A program made the position numbers and the translations under genes. Of a DNA stretch of 24,514 nucleotides, positions 23,372 to 24,514 are shown one piece after another. The stretch spans positions 1-24,514 of the forward strand of contig CAZCDS010000087.1 in assembly GCA_964497585.1 (NCBI GenBank), written 5' to 3'. Source of the DNA: CAZCDS01 sp964497585 (GTDB lineage Bacteria; Desulfobacterota; Desulfomonilia; Desulfomonilales; Desulfomonilaceae). How positions within the stretch are numbered: the first letter of the stretch is position 1; each line of letters opens with the position of its first letter. The notes under the pieces were generated by a model, which was not told where the DNA came from, ran no database searches, and worked only from the letters and a program-made list of their open reading frames with translations.

Positions 23372-24031
23372 ATGTCAAACGCAACAACCAAACCAAAACC
23401 ACGGCCCCAATCCGTGGGGGAATGGAGAGAGAAAAGAAAAAAGAGATACGGTAATGGAGGAGACAACGGCGGGTTTAGAATCCTGCCCCGCAAGGTCTTG
23501 GACTCCGATGCCTTCAACGAGCTCAGCAAGTCATCGAAGCTGGTCTTAATCCTGAGTCTCGACCAGCTCGATTACTGGAACAAGAAGAAGCACCGAGGCG
23601 AGAACAAAAGGAATTCGACCGTCGGACCCTTGCGTAATGACGGACGGTTTTCCTTGCCGAACAACCTACTCAAGGAACGCGGGATCAAGGCGCCAGACAC
23701 CATCGCCCGCACCCGCCGCGAACTCGTGGCGGCAGGATTCTGGGAAACCGTACAAACGGGAACGCTCCTACAGTCCGGTATATTTAAATGGTCAGATAAT
23801 TGGGTGACCTACAATCAAAAGAGCACTTATGATCGTGTGAAGATGGATGCGGGTGCCAAGGCACCGGGATACTGTTATTACCCGAACATAACCAGATACA
23901 ACGAAGCTCGCCGGGCCGATATCGCTGATCAGCGGAACTTGGAATCTAAACCCGGTCAGGAAGATGATGCTCTCAACCCTGAGCATAAGTTCCCTGTTCA
24001 ACTAGAGCTATTTCCTGACCTCGCTGCTTAG
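23372..24031 (+). CDS. Putative DNA-binding (replication-initiator-like) protein
   Basis: A 219-residue protein with a basic N-terminus (EWREKRKKRYG), a middle with helix-strand order of a winged helix ('SDAFNELSKSSKLVLILSL', 'PNNLLKERGIKAPDTIARTR', RELVAAGFWE, then a strand pair), and an acidic C-terminus ending VQLELFPDL. The 'DTIARTRRELVAAGF' segment resembles recognition helices of plasmid or phage replication and HTH proteins, but I cannot name a family. AAGGAGG lies six bases before the ATG at 23372. It follows the MerR-like gene and precedes a cluster of short repeats, an arrangement like a replication gene beside iterons. The role is inference. Confidence 0.7.
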   Translation: MSNATTKPKPRPQSVGEWREKRKKRYGNGGDNGGFRILPRKVLDSDAFNELSKSSKLVLILSLDQLDYWNKKKHRGENKRNSTVGPLRNDGRFSLPNNLLKERGIKAPDTIARTRRELVAAGFWETVQTGTLLQSGIFKWSDNWVTYNQKSTYDRVKMDAGAKAPGYCYYPNITRYNEARRADIADQRNLESKPGQEDDALNPEHKFPVQLELFPDLAA

Positions 24032-24090
24032 AGTACGCACCCTGTTGCACCTGTACAGGGCGCAAGGGGTAATGGAATATTAAGTTTAAG

Positions 24091-24202
24091 TGTGAAAATC
24101 AAAGCGCAAGATCCCGTACAGTAAGTGTGAAAATCAAAGCGTGTAATTCGGAGCTGCTTTGATTTTCCAAGCAGTTTGAACGATTCTGCTTTGATTTTCA
24201 CA
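24091..24202. repeat. Cluster of four 15-bp repeats, two direct and two inverted
   Basis: TGTGAAAATCAAAGC occurs at 24091-24105 and 24126-24140 (35 bases apart; the match extends to 20 bases as TAAGTGTGAAAATCAAAGCG). The reverse complement occurs at 24156-24169 in an imperfect form (GCTTTGATTTTCCA) and at 24188-24202 in perfect form. The block therefore starts with TG and ends with CA and is a nested inverted repeat of 112 bases. It could be two fused ends of an IS21-like element (multiple terminal repeats, TG...CA), a miniature transposon, or iterons bound by the neighbouring HTH proteins. No target duplication is obvious (TTTAAG before, GTGGAA after). Confidence 0.8.
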
Positions 24203-24302
24203 GTGGAAAAAATGCCATGAGCCATTCTCTCCTCTGATCTGAGTGGGAAAAGGGACTCCAATAAATCGCCGGATGGCCTCACCTTGGTGTAATTCTCAAC
24301 TC

Positions 24303-24316
24303 CCGCGACGTCGCGG
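24303..24316. repeat. 14-bp perfect palindrome
   Basis: CCGCGACGTCGCGG is its own reverse complement. A wider imperfect pair, CTCCCGCGAC and GTCGTGGGAG, surrounds or overlaps it (24300-24331). Possible operator or recombination site. Confidence 0.6.
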
Positions 24317-24470
24317 CTCTTGTCGTGGGAGTACCGGAAGACGGAGCGAAACACAAGTCTTGCGAGACGCGAGGTTCGTTCTCAGGATTCGTCAGATCAA
24401 ATTTGAGTGACTTTCTCCGGACCGGAATAGTCAAGCATGCCCGTTTCGAGACAAATCTTAAGTGAAGGCT

Positions 24471-24491
24471 CCACCGCCTGCAAGGCGGTGG
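24471..24491. repeat. Strong hairpin, possible IS200/IS605-type end
   Basis: CCACCGCC and GGCGGTGG with the loop TGCAA form a perfect 8-bp GC-rich stem, flanked by GAAG upstream and CTTC downstream. Hairpins of this form are common at the right end of IS200/IS605 and TnpB-only elements. No transposase is visible in the window, so the element would lie to the right or be lost. It could also be a terminator without a T run. Confidence 0.5.
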
Positions 24492-24514
24492 CTTCAACGT
24501 GTCGACTGCAAGTC

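Larger units (their letters stand above)
24032..24514. other. Non-coding stretch rich in repeats and palindromes
   Basis: No credible gene is present after the stop at 24031. A weak inverted repeat CCCTGT-N9-ACAGGG (24040-24060) follows the stop and may end the plus-strand transcript, though no T run follows. Then come the 15-bp repeat cluster, a 14-bp palindrome and a strong hairpin, each listed separately. The short frames on the minus strand have no ribosome sites and no recognisable domains. Confidence 0.5.

Noticed and set aside
1..24514. CRISPR arrays, tRNA or rRNA genes.
   Set aside because: No regularly spaced repeat-spacer pattern was seen and no cloverleaf or rRNA stretch; the 11-base match to the 16S end at 14259-14269 is a ribosome-site complement, not rRNA.

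Overview
This window is a nitrous-oxide-reductase (nos) gene cluster of the clade II (Sec-exported) type, read almost entirely on the minus strand, so transcription runs from high to low coordinates. Its marks are a nosZ with a Sec-type rather than twin-arginine leader, a nosB directly after it, then nosD, nosF, nosL and nosY, and no nosR or nosX. Together with a Rieske/cytochrome b/multihaem cytochrome c operon, an FAD/ferredoxin oxidoreductase and the start of an A-type flavodiiron protein, this suggests an anaerobic Gram-negative bacterium, perhaps Desulfobacterota (former Deltaproteobacteria) or a neighbouring phylum. That placement is inference from gene content only.

Layout, in transcription order. 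(1) 21644-20981: a small exported protein of unknown role and a non-coding gap. (2) 20980-19568: an NtrC-type sigma-54 activator whose receiver domain has lost its phosphorylation residues. (3) 19361-19347: a near-perfect -24/-12 sigma-54 promoter. (4) 19287-14345: an electron-transfer module made of an FAD/NAD(P)/4Fe-4S oxidoreductase, a Rieske protein, a cytochrome b with fused subunit-IV region, and a five-haem membrane-anchored cytochrome c. (5) 14111-6474: nosZ, nosB, a helical exported protein, nosD, nosF, a nosL lipoprotein with an extra C-terminal domain, nosY and a TlpA-like lipoprotein thioredoxin. (6) 6477-1147: an unusual accessory module with a Cys-rich anchored protein, a tandem two-domain NosL protein, a small anchored protein, a second ABC transporter (FtsX/MacB-like permease plus ATPase), a polytopic membrane protein and a third NosL gene. 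(7) 1143-224: remains of a DevC/DevA-like ABC transporter with nonsense mutations. (8) 88-1: the first 29 codons of a flavodiiron protein running off the window.

The right-hand 3 kb are different. About 1.4 kb (21645-23064) has no credible gene but several inverted repeats. It is followed on the plus strand by a MerR-like HTH gene and a basic, DNA-binding-looking gene, then a 112-bp cluster of two direct and two inverted copies of a 15-bp repeat, a 14-bp palindrome and a strong hairpin. This resembles a mobile-element or integrated-plasmid remnant.

How the parts may work together (inference): quinol would be oxidised by the Rieske/cytochrome b complex, electrons would pass through the five-haem cytochrome c towards the CuA site of NosZ, and NosDFY with the NosL proteins would supply copper to the CuZ site. 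The accessory module, with three more NosL domains, its own ABC transporter and a Cys-rich anchored protein, looks like an enlarged copper/sulfur delivery or repair system. It is the part of the window I would look at first for undescribed biology. Tight ATGA/GTGA/TTGA overlaps through much of the run indicate translational coupling.
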